From: Paenibacillus phoenicis
GTDB lineage: Bacteria; Bacillota; Bacilli; Paenibacillales; Paenibacillaceae
Direction: 5' to 3'
DNA length: 64,000 bases
Assembly: GCF_034718895.1 (NCBI RefSeq)
Contig: NZ_JAYERP010000001.1
Span: forward strand, 2,830,501 to 2,894,500
Below, one piece after another: positions 15,796 through 25,394 of this stretch (position 1 is the first letter of the stretch; the number at the start of each line of letters is the position of its first letter). A model generated the notes under the pieces. The model worked only from the letters and a program-made list of their open reading frames with translations, made no database searches and was not told the DNA's origin. Made by a program: the position numbers and the translations under genes.

Positions 15796-17019
15796 ATGAA
15801 ATTCCAACGCTTAACGGCTGTTTTGTTGCTCGTTGCCGCGCTGATGCTGGCCGTTCTGATGGCCTGTTACCCGGAAGCTTCCTGGCAGGCAGGGGTTCGC
15901 GGCCTCGCCATCTGGTGGGACGTGCTGTTCCCGTCCCTATTCCCGTTCTTCGTCATATCCGAAGTGCTGCTAGGCTTTGGGATTGTGCATTTTCTCGGCA
16001 AGCTGCTGGACCCGCTGATGAAGCCCTTGTTTCGGATCCCGGGCAGCGGCGGGTTCGTGCTGGCGATGGGGTTTGCTTCCGGCTACCCCGTCAGCGCCAA
16101 GCTGGCGACCAAGCTGCGCGAGCAACGGCTCGTTTCCCGTGTAGAGGGAGAACGACTTGTCTCGTTCACGACGTCATCCGACCCCATCTTTCTCATCGGG
16201 GCGGTCTCTGTCGGCTTCTTTGGCAATCCGAAGCTGGCCGGGGCGCTCGCTTTGACCCATTATGGAGGGGCCCTGCTGATCGGCCTGGTCATGCGCTTCT
16301 ACCGTCCGGACCGAAACTTGCCGGCAGATCCCGGTGAAGGCGATGAATCCGGGCGCTTCAGCCTGAAGCTGGCGCTTAAGGCCATGCATGAAGCCCGGGT
16401 TCAGGACGGACGCAGCCTCGGAGAGCTGCTGCGGCAGGCAGTTGCCTCCTCCCTGCAGCTGATGACCGTAGTAGGCGGCCTGGTCGTATTTTTTTCCGTG
16501 ATCCTGGAGGTGCTCACCGCTTCGGGCTTCATGGGCTTCCTATATACCGGGTTCCAACAGCTGCTGCCGCTGCTGGGTCTGCCCAGCCAGTTAGCCGAGC
16601 CCCTCATGGGCGGCTTGTTTGAAGTCACCTTGGGCGCTAAAGCATCCGCGGCGCCGGAGGGAATCCCTTTGCAGTTCAAAGCCGCAGCAGCAGCTTTCAT
16701 TCTCTCTTGGGGGGGCTTATCGGTTCATGCCCAAGTGGCCAGCATCTTAAATGGAGCTGACCTGCGTTATTTTCCTTTTCTAATCGCTAGGCTCCTTCAT
16801 GCCGTGATTTCCGCCGGGCTGTTGCTGCTTCTCTGGAACCCCCTGATGGGGGCCGCGCCGGCGTGGGCGATTCATCCTCCTGAGTTTGGAGGCCAAGAAG
16901 TGCTTTACGGTTGGGGGGCTGTTCCGGGAGCGTCCCGTTTCTTCCTGGTGACCCTGGCCATCCTACTTATTTTGTCATTCCTGGCCGAAATCATTCGCCG
17001 CCAGCGGCACCGAAAATGA
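15796..17019 (+). CDS. ylbJ: Sporulation integral membrane protein YlbJ
   Basis: This 407-residue polytopic protein belongs to the nucleoside-recognition (GATE) transporter-like superfamily. In B. subtilis YlbJ is made in the mother cell and is needed for spore cortex formation. The hallmark SGYPVSAKLATKL near residue 95 and GLFEVTLGAKASA near 275 are present. TGGAGGCGTACCC precedes the ATG. A sequence CATACACT ~35 bp upstream could be a mother-cell (sigma-E) -10 element. NAD kinase follows in the same direction. Confidence 0.92.
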   Translation: MKFQRLTAVLLLVAALMLAVLMACYPEASWQAGVRGLAIWWDVLFPSLFPFFVISEVLLGFGIVHFLGKLLDPLMKPLFRIPGSGGFVLAMGFASGYPVSAKLATKLREQRLVSRVEGERLVSFTTSSDPIFLIGAVSVGFFGNPKLAGALALTHYGGALLIGLVMRFYRPDRNLPADPGEGDESGRFSLKLALKAMHEARVQDGRSLGELLRQAVASSLQLMTVVGGLVVFFSVILEVLTASGFMGFLYTGFQQLLPLLGLPSQLAEPLMGGLFEVTLGAKASAAPEGIPLQFKAAAAAFILSWGGLSVHAQVASILNGADLRYFPFLIARLLHAVISAGLLLLLWNPLMGAAPAWAIHPPEFGGQEVLYGWGAVPGASRFFLVTLAILLILSFLAEIIRRQRHRK

Positions 17020-17130
17020 AACGTTGTGTTCTGCGGACGAATTGATTATGATCTTTACAAAAGGATATTCAAGCGCATGTTCAAAATAATGTTCGTTTTT
17101 GAACAGCCTTTTTCAAAGGAGCTTGTCAAC

Positions 17131-17934
17131 TTGAGATACTTTGTACTTGACCGCGGCGATCAGCTGTCTGTGGAATTAAGCCAAACCTTTCATAAGCTTG
17201 CTGCGCAGCATGGGCTTGAGCTGGATGCGAAATCCCCGGACATCGTTGTCTCCATCGGCGGAGACGGCACAATGCTTCATGCCTTCCATACGTTTATCGA
17301 TCAGATTCCTTCCATCGCATTTGTAGGAATTCACACGGGCCATCTGGGCTTTTACGCCGACTGGAAAGCCGACGAAATTCCTGAGCTGGTGGAAATGATG
17401 AGCGGTCATGCAGATCCCGGCTTGCTCAGGCCGCGCATCGTCCGTTACCCCTTAATCGATCTGGAGATTCAGAAGAGGTCGGGCAGCTCTTCCCACATTT
17501 GCTTAAACGAATTTACGCTGAAGGGCGTCGATGGCACTGTGGTTGCCCAAGTGGACATCAATGACCAAATGTTCGAAATGTTCCGCGGCGACGGCATTTG
17601 CGTATCCACCCCCTCTGGCAGTACTGCCTATAACAAGAGCTTGGGGGGAGCGATGATCCATCCGACGATTGAAGCGCTGCAGATCACAGAGATCGCTTCG
17701 ATCAACAATCGGGTGTTCCGGACGCTAGGCTCTCCGTTGGTGCTGCCCAAGCATCATCATTGCGACATTTATTCGCGCAAGGAACAGCGCTTATTGCTGA
17801 CCATTGACCACGTCAACCTGCCGATGGACGATCTAGTGTCCGTACGCTGCCAGGTGTCGGATCAGAAGATCAGCTTTGTCCGTTATCGGCCGTTTCCGTT
17901 TTGGAACCGGGTCCGCAATGCGTTCCTGGACTAA
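17131..17934 (+). CDS. nadK: NAD kinase
   Basis: This enzyme phosphorylates NAD to NADP in the cytoplasm. GGDGT at residues 43-47 is the catalytic motif, and STPSGSTAYNKSLGGAMIHP is the second conserved region. The 267-residue length is standard. I chose the TTG at 17131 with AAAGGAGCTTGTCAAC upstream; the frame is open further back, but those residues are not family-like. The S41 protease follows 57 bp downstream. Confidence 0.94.
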   Translation: MRYFVLDRGDQLSVELSQTFHKLAAQHGLELDAKSPDIVVSIGGDGTMLHAFHTFIDQIPSIAFVGIHTGHLGFYADWKADEIPELVEMMSGHADPGLLRPRIVRYPLIDLEIQKRSGSSSHICLNEFTLKGVDGTVVAQVDINDQMFEMFRGDGICVSTPSGSTAYNKSLGGAMIHPTIEALQITEIASINNRVFRTLGSPLVLPKHHHCDIYSRKEQRLLLTIDHVNLPMDDLVSVRCQVSDQKISFVRYRPFPFWNRVRNAFLD

Positions 17935-17991
17935 TCGGCAGGTCTGACAAGCTCTTTGGATATCGAAAATATTGTAAAGGAAGAACTGAAT

Positions 17992-19485
17992 ATGATCTTA
18001 AGCTCATTCCGCAAGTATGCATTCATCCCGATGTTGTCCCTCGCCTTGCTGGGCTTGCCCCAGACGGTTGGAGCGGCCGGGACGGCAGGCGCTGCCGGTA
18101 CCACCGCAGCTGGAACGATCATTCAGCTGGGAACGTCAGAAACCTCCACAGACCTTCAGACACTTCAGGAAGTGCTGAACTACCTGGAAGCCTACAACAT
18201 TGAAGGCGTTGAGCGTCAGGAGTTTCTCGATAATGCGATACGCGGCATGGTTTATACGCTGGACGATCCCTATAGCGATTACTATTCCAAGGATGAACTG
18301 GAGAGCTTCGAGAATAGCGTAAATCAGGAGTTCGTTGGCATCGGAGTTACGCTTCGCTTCTATAACAACAAGCTGTACATCACCGACGTGTTGCCCAATT
18401 CTCCAGCCTCCAAAGCCGGCCTTCTGGCAGGCGATATCATCACCAAGGTGGATGCGAAGCCGGTAACCAGCAGCGAGGATGTCGCACGGATTCAAGGGGA
18501 GGAAAATACCCAAGTCACCATTACGATCAACCGTAACGGACAGGCTCTAGTATTTCCGATCACAAGAGCGCATTTCTCATTGCCTTCCGTCACCGGCAAG
18601 GTCATTCCTTCCAGCAAGGTCGGCTACATCGCCGTGACCTCCTTCTCCGATACAGCGGATGAGGAATTTGCGCAAAAATTAGCAGCCCTGCGCAAGGAAG
18701 GGATTGGCGCTCTCGTACTGGACCTGCGTGACAATCTTGGCGGTTACGTCGAATCGGCGGCCAACATCGCCAAGCAGTTCATGAAGGAGGGGATCCTGAT
18801 GTACACCTCCGGCCAAAGCGGAGAGCTGCAGCCCGTTGAAATCACGGGTGGCCAAGACATCGGGATGCCGGTCGTGGTGCTGACCAACGGTCTGACCGCC
18901 AGCGCATCGGAAATCTTGACGGGGGCGCTGCGCGACAACGGAATCGCCAAGGTTGTGGGGGATCAAACTTACGGGAAGGCGCGCATTCAGAACGTATTCC
19001 CGCTGTCCAACGGCAGCTCATTGAAGCTGACAGTCCAAGCCTACTTGACGCCAAATAAGCTGGATTTCAACCATGTGGGGCTGAAGCCGGACGTTGAGGT
19101 GAAGAACAATGCAGCAGCGCAGTTGATTACCGGGATGTATGCAGCCGGGGTACGGCATATCAGCGTATCCGGCGGACCTGCCTCGCTGAACATTAACGGA
19201 GCGGCTTTCCCGGGATATATCGATGTGATTCAGGACGGCAAACTCATTTACGCCCCTTCCCGCTTATTATCGTCGCTGATTCAAGGAACGCCGGTGTGGA
19301 ATTCGAAGAACGGGAAGTTAACCATCACCGATTCGCTTGGGAAGCAAACCGGATTTACCTTGGCCGCCAAAACGATCAAAGTTGTAGATGGTGAAGCTTA
19401 TCTCGAGCTGCACGAGTTCCAGAAGAAATATCCGAAGCTGACATGGAGCTATAAACAAGGTATACTGAACTTATCTATGAAGTAA
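17992..19485 (+). CDS. S41 carboxy-terminal processing protease with C-terminal copper-amine-oxidase-like domain
   Basis: This 497-residue secreted or anchored protease cleaves protein C-termini. The order is signal peptide, PDZ domain (around residues 105-190, GIGVTLRFYNNKLYI, GLLAGDIITKV), S41 catalytic domain with Ser306 (ASASEI) and Lys329 (YGKARI), and a C-terminal ~95-residue domain. That last part (NGAAFPGYIDVIQDGKLI, YAPSRLLSSL) resembles the copper-amine-oxidase N-domain repeats common on Paenibacillus surface proteins. The ATG at 17992 has AAAGGAAGAACTGAAT upstream; an earlier start would disrupt the signal peptide. Confidence 0.88.
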   Translation: MILSSFRKYAFIPMLSLALLGLPQTVGAAGTAGAAGTTAAGTIIQLGTSETSTDLQTLQEVLNYLEAYNIEGVERQEFLDNAIRGMVYTLDDPYSDYYSKDELESFENSVNQEFVGIGVTLRFYNNKLYITDVLPNSPASKAGLLAGDIITKVDAKPVTSSEDVARIQGEENTQVTITINRNGQALVFPITRAHFSLPSVTGKVIPSSKVGYIAVTSFSDTADEEFAQKLAALRKEGIGALVLDLRDNLGGYVESAANIAKQFMKEGILMYTSGQSGELQPVEITGGQDIGMPVVVLTNGLTASASEILTGALRDNGIAKVVGDQTYGKARIQNVFPLSNGSSLKLTVQAYLTPNKLDFNHVGLKPDVEVKNNAAAQLITGMYAAGVRHISVSGGPASLNINGAAFPGYIDVIQDGKLIYAPSRLLSSLIQGTPVWNSKNGKLTITDSLGKQTGFTLAAKTIKVVDGEAYLELHEFQKKYPKLTWSYKQGILNLSMK

Positions 19486-19499
19486 TAACATAAAACAAC

Positions 19500-19534
19500 A
19501 GAAACGGCCTCCCGATTATTCGGGGGCCGTTTCT
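19500..19534. terminator. Bidirectional terminator between the S41 protease and yutD-like genes
   Basis: AGAAACGGCC and GGCCGTTTCT form the main stem, extended by CCCG/CGGG with one bulged T. The yutD-like stop codon lies in its loop, so the same hairpin serves both convergent genes. Confidence 0.8.
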
Positions 19535-19878
19535 GTTTCCTGTACTTGAACGTCTTTACCGTTTCCGGCATCTTTGTCCTTCGCTGCGTCCTTGTCCTTA
19601 TGGTTGTCCCGCACCTTCTGAAGAACGAAATAAGCACAGCCGAAATTGCAGTATTCGTTAATATAATCCGTGATGCCGGAATACGCGGTATCCCGATTGG
19701 CCTTGGGATGGTTGTCCCGCAGAAAACCCTTGAGGCGGAGCTTCTCGTAACCCCAATCCCCAATAATGTAATCATAGCGGTCAAGCACTTCGCTGTAACG
19801 CTGCTTAAACGCTTCAGGATCCCACGCATCCCGATAATTCCGAATCAATTCGTAGGTTCTGCCGCCAATTTGAATCAA
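19516..19878 (-). CDS. yutD: YutD family protein
   Basis: A 120-residue cytoplasmic protein with a conserved core (RYDYIIGDWGYEKLRLKGF, NRDTAYSGITDYINEYCNFG) matching the YutD family and a charged, low-complexity tail (KDKDAAKDKDAG). The TTG start has AAAGGAGGATGG upstream. It lies 20 bp downstream of lipA. In Bacillus, yutD is likewise a neighbour of the lipA gene yutB. The molecular role is not established. Confidence 0.85.
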   Translation of the reverse strand: MIQIGGRTYELIRNYRDAWDPEAFKQRYSEVLDRYDYIIGDWGYEKLRLKGFLRDNHPKANRDTAYSGITDYINEYCNFGCAYFVLQKVRDNHKDKDAAKDKDAGNGKDVQVQETETAPE

Positions 19879-19898
19879 AGCTCCATCCTCCTTTCGGT

Positions 19899-20795
19899 TT
19901 ACGGCAAAACGGGTACGCTGGCTTGTTTCTTGGCCGATTGGACCTGTTCATGCGCGTGATACGAGCTGCGCACGAGCGGGCCGGATTCCACGTGGCTGAA
20001 GCCGCGCTTCATGCCTTCTTCCTTCAGCTCTGCAAACTGTTCAGGCTTATAATACTTCTCTACGCGCAGGTGCTGCGGAGTAGGCTGCAAATATTGCCCG
20101 ATCGTCAAAATATCGCAGTCCACGGCCCGCAGATCGTCCATCGCCTGCAAAATCTCGTCCCACTCTTCCCCGACACCCAGCATAATGCTGGACTTCGTTG
20201 GAATCTCCGGCCGCATCTCCTTCGCCCGCCGGAGCAGCTCCAAGGAGCGGCGGTATTTCGCCTTCGCGCGAACGCGGTCAGATAACCGTTCCACCGTTTC
20301 GATGTTGTGGTTCAGAATATCCGGCTTCGCATCCATCACGATCCGCAGCGCTTCCTCATCCCCCTGAAAATCTGGAATAAGCACTTCTACGCTGCAGAAC
20401 GGCAAGCGTTCCCGGATCGCCTTAATCGTCCCGGCAAAAATGCTTGCCCCGCCGTCCTTCAAATCGTCCCGGGCTACGCTGGTCACAACGCAGTGTCGCA
20501 AATTCATCTGCTCCGCTGCTTCAGCCACGCGCTGCGGCTCCTGCAAATCGAGCTCAGTTGGCATCCCGGTATTTACCGCACAGAAGCGGCATGCCCGCGT
20601 ACAGATATCGCCTAAAATCATAAACGTTGCCGTCCGGTTGGCCCAGCACTCATATATATTCGGACAACGCGCTTCTTCGCAAACGGTATGCAAAGTTTTG
20701 GAGCGCATCATCTGCTTGATGTCTTGATAGTTGTCACCTGTCGTCAATTTGATACGAATCCAATCCGGTTTCGGTTCCTGGATTTGTTTAGCCAA
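19899..20795 (-). CDS. lipA: Lipoyl synthase
   Basis: This radical SAM enzyme inserts two sulfur atoms into octanoyl-proteins to make lipoyl groups. CTRACRFC carries the CxxxCxxC cluster for the SAM-binding 4Fe-4S, and [12 protein letters not shown] the auxiliary cluster ligands. The TTG at 20795 ([11 protein letters not shown]) has GAAGGAAGG upstream and gives the usual N-terminus and 298 residues. An ATG 14 codons earlier has no site. It forms a two-gene operon with yutD. Confidence 0.95.
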   Translation of the reverse strand: MAKQIQEPKPDWIRIKLTTGDNYQDIKQMMRSKTLHTVCEEARCPNIYECWANRTATFMILGDICTRACRFCAVNTGMPTELDLQEPQRVAEAAEQMNLRHCVVTSVARDDLKDGGASIFAGTIKAIRERLPFCSVEVLIPDFQGDEEALRIVMDAKPDILNHNIETVERLSDRVRAKAKYRRSLELLRRAKEMRPEIPTKSSIMLGVGEEWDEILQAMDDLRAVDCDILTIGQYLQPTPQHLRVEKYYKPEQFAELKEEGMKRGFSHVESGPLVRSSYHAHEQVQSAKKQASVPVLP

Positions 20796-20960
20796 AGCGC
20801 AAGACCTTCCTTCTTGTGATATAAGCTGTAGCGCCATTTATTATATCATGAAACCGCTGGAAAAACCTACTTCGCATATGGAATAAAAAAACAGCGTTTG
20901 CCTCAATCTAAGAGGGTCACGAATCGCGTGCAAAATAAAGGCGAAGGAGGAATACTTGCC

Positions 20961-22013
20961 TTGAAGTCTCAACGGTTTGCCCGCGGCAAAGCGCTCTGGT
21001 GCATCGCCTGCGTGATGCTGATTACCTCATTTTGGCCGATATCCGGCATAGGCGCTGCAGAGGCGAACGCTCCAGGAACAGCAGAGAAGGCGGTAGTCAG
21101 CGTATATCAGCAACGACGCACCTTGTACGAAGAAATGGAGTTGTTGACGAATGTTCCCTGGTATTGGCTTTCGGCTGTGGATCAATATGAACGCACCATC
21201 ACGCCGCGTAAGGAACAACAGCAAGAGCAGCGCGTAACCGGATTTCGCTTCAAGGAAGCGTTCTGGACTGGGCCGCTGAATCCCGATCCCGAGGACCGGA
21301 ATCCAGCCACCATCGAACTGTTTGGCGGCGTCGGGAAAGACGCCACCGCAGATGGCGCGGCCGATCCGAAGAACGATCGAGACGCCTTGTACACCTTGGC
21401 TTCTTACTTAACCAGCTTTGGCTATCAAGATGAGGATTTCCGCATCGCCTTATGGCGTTATTATCAAAATGATGCTGCCGTCGAACGGATTCGCCAATTC
21501 GCGAAAATGTACAAGCACTGGGGCAAGCTGGACTTAACGGACAGCGCCTTTCCGCTTCCGCTGCGCAGTTCCTATACCTATCGCGATACCTGGGGAGATC
21601 GGCGCGGCTGGGGCGGCCTCCGAATCCATGAGGGAACGGATATTTTTGCCCCGATGGGCGTCACGGTACGCAGCGTCTGCTACGGGATTGTGGAAACAAA
21701 AGGTTGGAACCCCTACGGGGGCTGGCGCATCGGTATCCGGGATATCCAAAACCGATACCACTATTATGCGCATCTGCAAGGTTATGAGAAAGGAATCGAG
21801 GTCGGTCATTTCGTCGAACCCGGGCAAACGATCGGCTGGGTCGGTAGCAGCGGATATGGCCCGCCAGGAACGTCGGGAAAATTCCCGCCGCATCTGCATT
21901 ACGGAATCTATCGGGATACGGGAAGCACGGAATGGGCATTTGATCCTTACCCTCTGCTGAAGAAATGGGAGCAAGCCGAACGTTCCAAAAAAAATAAAAG
22001 GGCGACCAAATAA
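20961..22013 (+). CDS. Secreted M23 family metallopeptidase
   Basis: A 350-residue protein with a signal peptide and a C-terminal LytM/M23 zinc domain (about residues 215-335). HEGTDIFAP provides the HxxxD ligands and HLHYG the second His pair. M23 enzymes cut cross-link peptides of peptidoglycan. The central region (YTLASYLTSFGYQDEDFRI) is helical and of unknown role. I chose the TTG at 20961 with GGAGGAATACTTGCC upstream. Its end is shared through a terminator with yunB, so the context is sporulation-related and it may act on the spore wall; that part is inference. Confidence 0.87.
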   Translation: MKSQRFARGKALWCIACVMLITSFWPISGIGAAEANAPGTAEKAVVSVYQQRRTLYEEMELLTNVPWYWLSAVDQYERTITPRKEQQQEQRVTGFRFKEAFWTGPLNPDPEDRNPATIELFGGVGKDATADGAADPKNDRDALYTLASYLTSFGYQDEDFRIALWRYYQNDAAVERIRQFAKMYKHWGKLDLTDSAFPLPLRSSYTYRDTWGDRRGWGGLRIHEGTDIFAPMGVTVRSVCYGIVETKGWNPYGGWRIGIRDIQNRYHYYAHLQGYEKGIEVGHFVEPGQTIGWVGSSGYGPPGTSGKFPPHLHYGIYRDTGSTEWAFDPYPLLKKWEQAERSKKNKRATK

Positions 22014-22029
22014 TCGGCGCCCTTTTATT
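21993..22029. terminator. Bidirectional terminator between the M23 gene and yunB
   Basis: AATAAAAGGGCG and CGCCCTTTTATT form a perfect 12-bp stem. It overlaps the end of both convergent genes and has T-runs on both strands. Confidence 0.9.
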
Positions 22030-22915
22030 CATGTCCCCCCGCATCGGATGTCTCTGAGCTTTCCGACTCCTCCGAGCTTGATCCCTTGTTCCCGGCCTCT
22101 GTATTCCCAGCGGAATTGGAATCCCCTGTTCCTCCAGTTCCATCCGGCAAAACCGCTTTATCCTTTGTTAGCGGCTCGGTCGTATCCTTGTCACCGGGCA
22201 GCACCGGAAGCGCAATGTTGGGTGCATTTGCCTGGCCTTCACCAACCGGGTTGCCCTTACTGTCATAGTAGTACATCGGCACATCTCCGACCACAAGCAG
22301 GTAGGACACCGGGATTTCCGTTTCGACCGTCTGCGACTCCATGTCAAACGGGACGACTACGGCCAGCTCCGTTTTTACCCGTAGGTACACTTCGACAAGA
22401 ATCATATTAATCCCGGCATCCTGTTGCCGGGTATTCAGGTCAACCTTCACATCCCCTTTGGGCTCGATTTTGATCGGGATGCTGGGACCAAAGGAAGCCA
22501 GGATCGGACTGCCGAGAGCTTGCCCCAGCGGGATGGATTCCGATAATCGGGCGACTTCCACCAGCGTATGCCGCACCGTTTGAATCGTTTCAGACGTCAC
22601 CTTCATATGGGCCGAGTAGTTGAGCATAAACCCGGTAATTTTCCCGTTATCGCCCATCTTCCAATCGATCAATTCTTCGACCTGTTGTTGATTCGCCACC
22701 TGCGCGGTGATGGCGTCGTTAATGGATTCCGTAGCGATTTGTTTCACTCGAATTTGCGCCAGATGAATGATCGGCCCTGTCATCCGGCGTTCGACATACT
22801 GCACAAATTGCACCAAGCCGATCACCGTGATGATCACAAGAACGATCCAAATCGTCCGTCTATGCTTCGGCCGCCTTGTTCGGCTTCGCCATCCGCGTCG
22901 TCGTCGTATCCGCAT
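22025..22915 (-). CDS. yunB: Sporulation protein YunB
   Basis: The protein is 296 residues long with an Arg-rich N-terminus, one membrane segment at about residues 22-42 and an outward-facing domain. The pattern ATESINDAITAQV, GKITGFMLNYSAHM and SIPIKIEPKGDVKVD is that of YunB, a mother-cell protein needed for full spore formation in B. subtilis. A Ser/Glu-rich tail of ~55 residues is longer than in Bacillus. GGGGGGATGAAAC precedes the ATG. CATAATTT ~40 bp upstream may be a sigma-E -10. Confidence 0.9.
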   Translation of the reverse strand: MRIRRRRGWRSRTRRPKHRRTIWIVLVIITVIGLVQFVQYVERRMTGPIIHLAQIRVKQIATESINDAITAQVANQQQVEELIDWKMGDNGKITGFMLNYSAHMKVTSETIQTVRHTLVEVARLSESIPLGQALGSPILASFGPSIPIKIEPKGDVKVDLNTRQQDAGINMILVEVYLRVKTELAVVVPFDMESQTVETEIPVSYLLVVGDVPMYYYDSKGNPVGEGQANAPNIALPVLPGDKDTTEPLTKDKAVLPDGTGGTGDSNSAGNTEAGNKGSSSEESESSETSDAGGHE

Positions 22916-23132
22916 GTTTCATCCCCCCTGCAGCGGTAACACTACTATACAAATTATGCCGGACAGGAAAAAAAAGAAGGACGAAGCGGATTGCTTGGCG
23001 CTTTGCCCTTGTTTTTCAAGCTTTTTTGTTTTATAGTTCATTAGAATCGTTTGTTGGTAAATTATACTTAATCATTGCTACAAATCGCATAATTATACAA
23101 AATATAAACCGTCTTGCAAGGGGATTTTCAGC

Positions 23133-23537
23133 ATGAACAGCTCCAAAAAGTTTTTGTATCAGGTCGTCGGCAATTTGCACAAAGATCAATTGGAATTCAA
23201 GGTCACGCCATGGAAACTGCTGATCGAAACAAACCGTTATTATGAAATCAAAGCGGCAACCGGCCCCGTAAAAAGACTGTATAAAGAGAAGCTCAACACC
23301 GCCGTGCTGGAAACGAAGCATTACTGCGACGGCAGGTTGATAGCTTCCGTGTTTTGCAGGGAGGGACATATTGAGGAAGCCGAGCGAATCATCATCAATC
23401 ATCTGGCGGCAAAAATCGATACATACATGAAAGATTTGCAATTAAACCAAAAAGCGCTCTGCGTGAAATTAAACTGCCCTGAAAGCGCCGGTAATCACGC
23501 CTTTAAGCCCACCAAGCATCAACAGGAGGTTCGGTGA
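23133..23537 (+). CDS. Protein of unknown function
   Basis: This 134-residue soluble protein (KFLYQVVGNLHKDQLEFKV, RYYEIKAATGPVKRLYKEK) has no signal peptide or membrane segment. I do not recognise it. AAGGGGATTTTCAGC precedes the ATG. The ~200 bp upstream are AT-rich with several TATA-like hexamers, unlike the flanking genes. Its last 35 bp overlap the 3' end of the opposing isomerase gene, and no terminator is visible for either, so each transcript may run antisense into the other. Confidence 0.6.
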   Translation: MNSSKKFLYQVVGNLHKDQLEFKVTPWKLLIETNRYYEIKAATGPVKRLYKEKLNTAVLETKHYCDGRLIASVFCREGHIEEAERIIINHLAAKIDTYMKDLQLNQKALCVKLNCPESAGNHAFKPTKHQQEVR

Positions 23538-24471
23538 GCATGCATTCTTTTAAAAATCCCACCGCTTTGGAGAGTCCCTCATGCACCGAAGCCAATCCGT
23601 CTTCATGCTCGATGCTGATGACGTTATCGTAGCCTGCCATTCTTAGCGTGCTGACGATTTCTTTCCAGACCGACGCGTCATGACCCCAGCCTACGCTGCG
23701 GAAAGTCCAGGAACGGTTCAGCCAATCGGTATAAGGTTTGGTGTCCAGCACGCCGTTACGGGCCACATTCCTCGAAGACAGGTTCGTATCCTTCGCATGA
23801 ACATAAAATAAGGCGTCCTGCTCCGCCAGAATCCGAATCGCTTCCGCAACATCGATGCCCTGCCATAACAAATGGCTCGGGTCGAGGTTCGCTCCGAGGT
23901 TGGGGCCGGTATGCTCGCGCAATTTAAGGCAAGTTTCCGGATTGTACACCAGGAATCCGGGATGCATTTCCAGAGCGATTTTTACGCTGTGGCTTCTGGC
24001 AAACCGCTCTTCATCTTTCCAATAGGGGATGGCAACCTTCTGCCACTGCCATTCCAACGTTTCCAAATATTCAGGCGGCCACGCGCAGGTGACCCAGTTT
24101 GGCCGCTTGGCATCCGGCGAATCGCCCGGACATCCTGAAAATCCGACCACCGTGTCCACTCCCAGCTTGGAAGCGAGCAGAACCGTTTTCCTCCAAGCTT
24201 CGTGGTACTCCCGGGCGAGCTCCTTATTCGGATGGAGCGGGTTGCCGTGGCAACTAAGCGCCGAGATCGTCAGCCCTCTCTCTTGAATCGCGGCCAAAAA
24301 CCGATCTCTCTTGCGCTCGTCGGTCAATAGCAGATCGGCATTCAAGTGAGCGCTGCCCGGATATCCTCCTGTACCGATTTCAACCGCTTCAATACCGTAG
24401 CTCTTCACCCGGTCGAGCATATCCTCGAACGGCAAATCTTGAAATATAACGGTAAACACGCCTAACTTCAT
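23503..24471 (-). CDS. Sugar phosphate isomerase/epimerase-like TIM barrel protein
   Basis: A 322-residue AP-endonuclease-2/xylose-isomerase-like barrel. Metal-ligand positions are recognisable: EIGTGG, KIALEMHPGF, NLDPSHLLW, YVHAKDTNL and SIEHEDG. Family members isomerise or epimerise sugars or dehydrate inosose (IolE type). I chose the ATG at 24471, nine bases after GGAGG; an ATG at 24480 abuts the site. It is the last gene of the seven-gene carbohydrate operon. Confidence 0.85.
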   Translation of the reverse strand: MKLGVFTVIFQDLPFEDMLDRVKSYGIEAVEIGTGGYPGSAHLNADLLLTDERKRDRFLAAIQERGLTISALSCHGNPLHPNKELAREYHEAWRKTVLLASKLGVDTVVGFSGCPGDSPDAKRPNWVTCAWPPEYLETLEWQWQKVAIPYWKDEERFARSHSVKIALEMHPGFLVYNPETCLKLREHTGPNLGANLDPSHLLWQGIDVAEAIRILAEQDALFYVHAKDTNLSSRNVARNGVLDTKPYTDWLNRSWTFRSVGWGHDASVWKEIVSTLRMAGYDNVISIEHEDGLASVHEGLSKAVGFLKECMLTEPPVDAWWA

Positions 24472-24503
24472 CCCGCTCATCCTCCTTTATTCCAGCTACA
24501 TAA

Positions 24504-25349
24504 CTACTCCCAATCCAGTTCCTTCAATTTCGCTCTCACATATTCGATGGAAGTTTTCGCATACCAGTCCGGCTCCGCCTGCCGCGTATGGAACCCGACT
24601 TCCATGGAAAGGTAACCGTCGTAATTGATCGCTTTGAGCGCTTTGAAGACTTCCGTAAAGTCGCAGCGTCCTTGTCCCGGAGGCAGGCGGTCGCTGTCCG
24701 CCAGATGCACATGATGCAGCTTGTCCGCCATCCGGTACACATAATCGCTTGCCACTTCGTTGCGGTACAGGGCATGGAAGGTGTCGAACATGACTTTGAC
24801 GTTGGACAGGCCCGACTGTTCGCTTAGCAGCAGCGCATCGTCGGCGGTTTCGATTAGATTGCTGTCCGCCGGCGTCGGTTCGACAACGATCGTAATGCCG
24901 AGCTCCTTCGCATAGTTGCCGATTTCGACGAGCCCCTCCAGGCTGTAATTCCAGGCGTCCGACTGCGGCGTGCCGTACACGACCCAACCGGCAATGTACA
25001 TGACGGTAGGACATTCCCAATCATGGGCTAAACGAAGCACATCCTTGTAATGATTGATCGTGTACCGGCGCTCCTCCGCGATCGGCGAGCTTGGATTGTT
25101 GCCGGGCCCGCCCCCCGGAGCGGGCAGCATCGACGATACCTTCAGATTCTCCGCTTTGAGAAGCTTCAGAATGTCGGCGCGGCGTTCCTTCGTCACCGTC
25201 TCAGGCCAGGCATGCGGGCTGGCGCAGCCGATTTCAATGCCGTCATAACCGAAGGAAGCGATTCTGCGGATCGCCTCTTCCAGCGGGTAAGAAGGAACCC
25301 ATACCGGGAACCCGCTGTACGTCCAAGTGTTGAATGAGATGCCTTTCAT
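24504..25349 (-). CDS. Sugar phosphate isomerase/epimerase-like TIM barrel protein
   Basis: This 281-residue protein belongs to the same superfamily as the next gene but is only distantly similar to it. Conserved positions are EIGCASPHAW, VVEPTPADSN, MFDTFHALY, HHVHLADSDR and MEVGFHTR, the layout of ketose 3-epimerases and IolE/IolI-like enzymes. TATAAGGAGAGATCGAAT precedes the ATG. Two such barrels side by side, after an oxidoreductase and a dehydrogenase, point to a multi-step pathway for an unusual sugar or cyclitol. Confidence 0.85.
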   Translation of the reverse strand: MKGISFNTWTYSGFPVWVPSYPLEEAIRRIASFGYDGIEIGCASPHAWPETVTKERRADILKLLKAENLKVSSMLPAPGGGPGNNPSSPIAEERRYTINHYKDVLRLAHDWECPTVMYIAGWVVYGTPQSDAWNYSLEGLVEIGNYAKELGITIVVEPTPADSNLIETADDALLLSEQSGLSNVKVMFDTFHALYRNEVASDYVYRMADKLHHVHLADSDRLPPGQGRCDFTEVFKALKAINYDGYLSMEVGFHTRQAEPDWYAKTSIEYVRAKLKELDWE

Positions 25350-25394
25350 ATTCGATCTCTCCTTATATGGAATAAATTGGGGTATCCGGCTTCT

